From: an uncultured Clostridia bacterium
Lineage (GTDB): Bacteria; Bacillota; Clostridia; Oscillospirales; Oscillospiraceae
Length of the DNA: 8,121 nucleotides
NCBI GenBank assembly: GCA_945910975.1
Contig: CAMDZY010000074.1
Location: forward strand, 1-8,121
Direction of reading: 5' to 3'
The notes beneath the pieces were generated by a model that saw nothing but the letters and a program-made list of their open reading frames with translations, had not been told where the DNA came from and made no database searches. Positions 5,369 to 8,121 of the stretch are shown piece by piece (positions within the stretch are counted from its first letter, which is position 1; every line of letters starts with the position of its first letter). The position numbers were made by a program, and so were the translations under genes.

Positions 5369-6985
5369 TTAACCCCACAGAGCGGAGAGCATGGGAATAA
5401 TTTGCTTTTTACGCGACATGATTTTTGGCAGAAAGACGGTGTTCTGCATGGGGTCGGCGCCGAAGGCCTGCTCAATGGCATTGGTGTCGCCGAGATAAAT
5501 CAGCTGTGTGCCTTCCAGTAGAACGTCTGTCAGCATCAAAAGCATCAGGTCGTAGTTTTGCTTTGTCATATAATCTGACATTGCGACAAGGAATTCATCC
5601 TTGCGTTCCAACATTCGGATGGAATCCACGCAAGTAATCTGGCTGACGCCCAAGTTGTGACCGGCAATGTGGAAATCCTTAAAATCGACAAACAGCAGAT
5701 CCGCCGCACTCTTATCCTCCGGGCAGGTGGCCGAGAAAATCGCTTTACCCAAATCATCCAGCGATTCATTGGCAATGCGCGCCATGCGCTCTGCCATATC
5801 GCGGTCGCGCGGGGTGGAGGTGGGGGATTTGAACATAACCGTGTCGGAAACAATGGCAGCGGCCATCAGACCAGCCAGCTTTTCCGAGGGCAATAAGCCC
5901 TTTTCCTGGTACATTCCGGCAACAATCGTGGTGGTACTGCCGACCGGCTCGTTGCGGAAGTAGATAGGATTGCCGGTTTGAATGTCGGCCAGCCGGTGAT
6001 GGTCGATAATTTCCAAAATTTCTGCCTGCTCCAAACCGGGCACCGACTGCGCAAACTCGTTGTGGTCGACCAGAACCACCTGCTTGCGGCGCGGACGGAT
6101 CAAGTGATAACGTGAAAGTGTGCCGACCACACGTTCGTTTTCGTCCAAAATCGGGTAGCAGCGGAAGCGGTTTTGCAGCACTTCCTCGCGCACATCGTCA
6201 ATAAAATCATCGAGATGGAAGCAGACCAGCGGACTGGTGCTGCACACACGCGCAATGGGAATGGATTGGAAAATCAAGCGGACTGCGCGGTACGGGTCGA
6301 AGGGCGTGGAAATGATGCAGGTGTCCGTTGGGATGCTGCGCAGCTCCTCGTCAAGCTCTGACTGGCAGAGGATCACGCATTTTACGCCGAGATCCAGCGC
6401 CCGACGAATCATATCCGGCTGATGCCCGCACACGACAATGCTCTGCTTGTCGGAAAACAGCAAATTCTGGCGGCTTTGCGGCAGTGCGATCGTGACCTCA
6501 CCGGAGAGCGTGTCCACCATACTGCCGGCATCGTTGAGAATTTTCCCCTCCAGTACGCCCAGCAGATTAAACAGGGGAATCTCCTCCACACAGTGCTGTT
6601 CCACGGTGTTCATGTCATAGGAGGCGATGTCGCCGGAGGAAAGCATACCATATAATGTGCCGTCCTCGCGTGTGACGGGGATCGCGGCGATGCTGGGGTC
6701 ATTCTTCATGGCTGTCCAGGCGCGGGAGAGCGTGACCATGGAGTTGAGCGCCGGCGGCGTGTCAAAATCCAAATCGCGCACCTGTGTCCGCATGGTTTTG
6801 ATGTACACAGGCGGTTCAAAACCGAAGCGGTCAAGCACAAGCTGCGTTTCGTCGCTGACATGACCAAGCCGAGCAGCCTGATACTGCCGGTCGCCGAGAG
6901 AATTGCGCAGGGCAGCGTAGGCCATCGCAGAAACGATGGAATCGGTGTCCGGATTTCTGTGACCTGTCACATATATTTGTTCCAT
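5369..6985 (-). CDS. ppaC: Manganese-dependent family II inorganic pyrophosphatase with CBS-DRTGG regulatory insert
   Basis: This cytosolic enzyme hydrolyses pyrophosphate to phosphate, pulling biosynthetic reactions forward. The 538-residue product has the DHH-superfamily catalytic core split by a regulatory insert. The N-terminal motif GHRNPDTDS supplies H9, D13 and D15. Then come CBS 1 (about 72-130), a DRTGG-like domain (about 135-245) and CBS 2 (about 247-297). The core resumes with VDHNE (306-310) and DHH (328-330), metal ligand D381 in SDTVMFKSPT, and a DHHA2 domain ending in the substrate-binding SRKKQIIP (524-531). The expected metal-ligand and substrate motifs I looked for are present. 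CBS-PPases of this architecture are known to be inhibited by AMP/ADP and activated by ATP or diadenosine polyphosphates; that applies here by family, not by anything measured. The ATG at 6983-6985 follows GGAGGA by five bases, and a strong promoter lies just upstream. It is the first gene of the minus-strand block and divergent from the molybdenum hydroxylase. Confidence 0.95.
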   Translation of the reverse strand: MEQIYVTGHRNPDTDSIVSAMAYAALRNSLGDRQYQAARLGHVSDETQLVLDRFGFEPPVYIKTMRTQVRDLDFDTPPALNSMVTLSRAWTAMKNDPSIAAIPVTREDGTLYGMLSSGDIASYDMNTVEQHCVEEIPLFNLLGVLEGKILNDAGSMVDTLSGEVTIALPQSRQNLLFSDKQSIVVCGHQPDMIRRALDLGVKCVILCQSELDEELRSIPTDTCIISTPFDPYRAVRLIFQSIPIARVCSTSPLVCFHLDDFIDDVREEVLQNRFRCYPILDENERVVGTLSRYHLIRPRRKQVVLVDHNEFAQSVPGLEQAEILEIIDHHRLADIQTGNPIYFRNEPVGSTTTIVAGMYQEKGLLPSEKLAGLMAAAIVSDTVMFKSPTSTPRDRDMAERMARIANESLDDLGKAIFSATCPEDKSAADLLFVDFKDFHIAGHNLGVSQITCVDSIRMLERKDEFLVAMSDYMTKQNYDLMLLMLTDVLLEGTQLIYLGDTNAIEQAFGADPMQNTVFLPKIMSRKKQIIPMLSALWG

Positions 6986-7014
6986 ATGCTTCCTCCAATA
7001 TATTCATTAATATA

Positions 7015-7043
7015 ATGTTAGCGCTTTTTTTCCGAACTGTCAA
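7015..7043 (-). promoter_or_regulatory. ppaC promoter
   Basis: On the minus strand a consensus TTGACA (7043-7038) and TAACAT (7020-7015) are separated by 17 bases. Predicted transcription starts near 7008, about 22 bases before the ppaC ATG. This is the closest -35 to consensus in the window and suggests constitutive, strong expression. Confidence 0.82.
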
Positions 7044-7064
7044 GAAATTCAAAAGAAAAAAGCG
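7022..7064. other. Inverted repeat flanking the ppaC -35 element
   Basis: CGCTTTTTT (7022-7030) and AAAAAAGCG (7056-7064) are perfect 9-bp complements separated by 25 bases. One arm lies in the promoter spacer and the other upstream of the -35. The A/T runs make chance plausible, but the CGC/GCG ends are matched. It is a candidate operator only. Confidence 0.35.
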
Positions 7065-7088
7065 TGTGTTGAAAAATAGAATAACGGG

Positions 7089-7104
7089 ATATTTTGGAAA
7101 ATAT
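7089..7104. other. Dyad upstream of the hydroxylase promoter
   Basis: ATATTTT (7089-7095) and AAAATAT (7098-7104) are perfect 7-bp complements around GG. The dyad is centred about 30 bases upstream of the -35 of the plus-strand promoter and between the two divergent promoters. The position suits an activator or regulator site for the hydroxylase gene. No regulator gene is in the window. Confidence 0.4.
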
Positions 7105-7125
7105 GATAAATATGCTCAATTTAAC

Positions 7126-7154
7126 TTGCGTTATGGGCGATTTTATTGTATAAT
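7126..7154 (+). promoter_or_regulatory. Promoter of the molybdenum hydroxylase gene
   Basis: TTGCGT (7126-7131) and a consensus TATAAT (7149-7154) are separated by exactly 17 bases. Predicted transcription starts near 7161, giving a leader of about 31 bases with no room for a riboswitch. Control, if any, is more likely at DNA level upstream. Confidence 0.82.
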
Positions 7155-7191
7155 TAGCAAAATGGATTTTCAAAGTGAAGGAGTTTGGACT

Positions 7192-8121
7192 ATGGCGACA
7201 TTTTTTGTGAACGGACAGAAGGTCACTGCGGCAAAAAATGAAAAGCTGCTGCGCTTTTTGCGCGACACGCTGCACCTGACATCGGTAAAGGACGGCTGCA
7301 GCGAGGGCGCTTGCGGTGCTTGTACGGTTCTGATCAACGGCGAACCCTGCAGGGCCTGCGTGCCGGACACCGACCGCTTGGAGGGCAAGAATATCCTTAC
7401 CATCGAGGGTCTGAGCGATTGGGAGTCAAAGGTTTTTACTTACGCTTACGGCGAGGCCGGCGCGGTGCAGTGCGGCTTTTGCATTCCCGGCATGGTGATG
7501 TGCACCAAGGCGCTGCTGGACAAAAACCTCGACCCGACCGAGGAAGAAATTCGGTATGCGCTGCGGAATAATTACTGCCGCTGCACCGGTTATACCAAAA
7601 TCATCGCCGCAGTCAAGCTGTCGGCGGAGATTCTGCGCAATGGCGTGATTCCGGAAAAAAGCGCGGATGACTGGAAACTGGGCAGCAGAGTCCACCGGCT
7701 GGACGTAGAAGAAAAAGTGCTTGGCACCGGCAAATATCCCGATGATTTCTATCTTGACGGTATGTGCTATGGCTCAGCCGTGCGCAGCAAATATCCAAGA
7801 GCACGTGTGCTTGGCATCGATACCGCCGCTGCAAAGGCACTGCCCGGCGTGGTTGCCGTGCTGACAGCGGAGGACATTCCCGGCGAAAATAAAATCGGCC
7901 ATCTCAAGCATGACCAATACACCCTGATCCCCGTGGGCGGCCTGACCCATTATCTGGGCGACGCGATCGCGTTGGTTGTGGCGGAGGATCAGAAAACACT
8001 GGAAAAGGCGAAAAAGCTGGTCAAGGTAGAATATGAAGTTCTGCCGATGGTGCACAACATCGCGGAGGCCGCCGCACCGGATGCCCCCAAGGTGTTCGAT
8101 GAGGAAGAAAACAACGCTCAG
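7192..8121 (+). CDS. Molybdenum hydroxylase with fused 2Fe-2S domain, like selenium-dependent xanthine dehydrogenase (3' partial)
   Basis: The frame stays open from ATG 7192 to the window end (310 residues visible; such fusions usually run to about 850-900). Residues about 1-75 are a plant-type ferredoxin domain with cluster cysteines C36, C41, C44 and C56. Residues about 78-155 are the second [2Fe-2S] domain with CGFC (94-97) and CRC (129-131). From about 165 (GSRVHRLDVEEKVLGTGKYPDD) the molybdopterin-binding subunit's a/b hammerhead domain starts, directly fused and without an FAD domain. The fused order and the 'AEDIPGENKIGHL' and 'THYLGDAIALVVAEDQ' stretches resemble the selenium-dependent xanthine dehydrogenase family, where selenium is a labile cofactor and not selenocysteine. 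An aldehyde oxidoreductase of the Mop type is the main alternative. It probably hydroxylates a purine or other heterocycle in the cytoplasm. An AAGGAG ribosome binding site lies 8 bases before the ATG. The active-site Glu and Mo-cofactor motifs are beyond the edge. Confidence 0.85.
   Translation, partial: MATFFVNGQKVTAAKNEKLLRFLRDTLHLTSVKDGCSEGACGACTVLINGEPCRACVPDTDRLEGKNILTIEGLSDWESKVFTYAYGEAGAVQCGFCIPGMVMCTKALLDKNLDPTEEEIRYALRNNYCRCTGYTKIIAAVKLSAEILRNGVIPEKSADDWKLGSRVHRLDVEEKVLGTGKYPDDFYLDGMCYGSAVRSKYPRARVLGIDTAAAKALPGVVAVLTAEDIPGENKIGHLKHDQYTLIPVGGLTHYLGDAIALVVAEDQKTLEKAKKLVKVEYEVLPMVHNIAEAAAPDAPKVFDEEENNAQ

Noticed and set aside
7155..7191. Riboswitch (for example guanine/xanthine type) ahead of the hydroxylase
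   Set aside because: The predicted leader is only about 31 bases, too short for any known purine aptamer, and no aptamer core is visible.

Overview
The window looks like a chromosomal segment of an anaerobic, probably gut-dwelling member of the Clostridia (Oscillospirales/Eubacteriales-like). The basis is the strong GGAGG-type ribosome binding sites, sigma-A-like promoters, a cell-surface protein carrying SLH domains, a CBS-DRTGG type family II pyrophosphatase, a tandem-OB SSB of a clostridial type, and a molybdenum hydroxylase with its 2Fe-2S domain fused in front. Coding sequence is moderately GC-rich and intergenic stretches are AT-rich. The placement is inference; no rRNA or tRNA is present to fix it.

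Layout. A 5'-truncated surface-protein gene occupies 1-2229 on the plus strand: an unassigned N-terminal region, a Big2-like Ig domain, four Cys/His repeats and three SLH domains. A convergent gap (2230-2352) with two hairpins separates it from a minus-strand block that reads, in transcription order, ppaC (6985-5369), rpmB (5175-4987), a YgiQ-family radical SAM gene (4905-3088) and a two-OB-fold SSB (2964-2353). Divergent from ppaC, a molybdenum hydroxylase resembling selenium-dependent xanthine dehydrogenase starts at 7192 and runs off the right edge. No gene-free stretch exceeds about 210 bases.

Regulation. Three promoters with 17-base spacers can be read directly: one for rpmB, and two facing away from each other for ppaC and the hydroxylase. 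rpmB ends at a textbook intrinsic terminator with a T-run. ygiQ therefore depends on readthrough or on a weak promoter that I cannot identify with confidence. The ygiQ-ssb gap has inverted repeats but no terminator with a T-run, so those two genes may share a transcript.

The genes do not form an obvious single pathway. rpmB is translation housekeeping, ppaC removes pyrophosphate under adenine-nucleotide control, the SSB binds DNA, YgiQ is a radical SAM enzyme of unknown reaction, and the hydroxylase probably acts in purine or other N-heterocycle catabolism. I see no convincing undescribed multi-gene system. The points most worth a second look are the regularly spaced Cys3-His repeats in the surface protein and the dyad symmetries in the ppaC/hydroxylase divergent promoter region.
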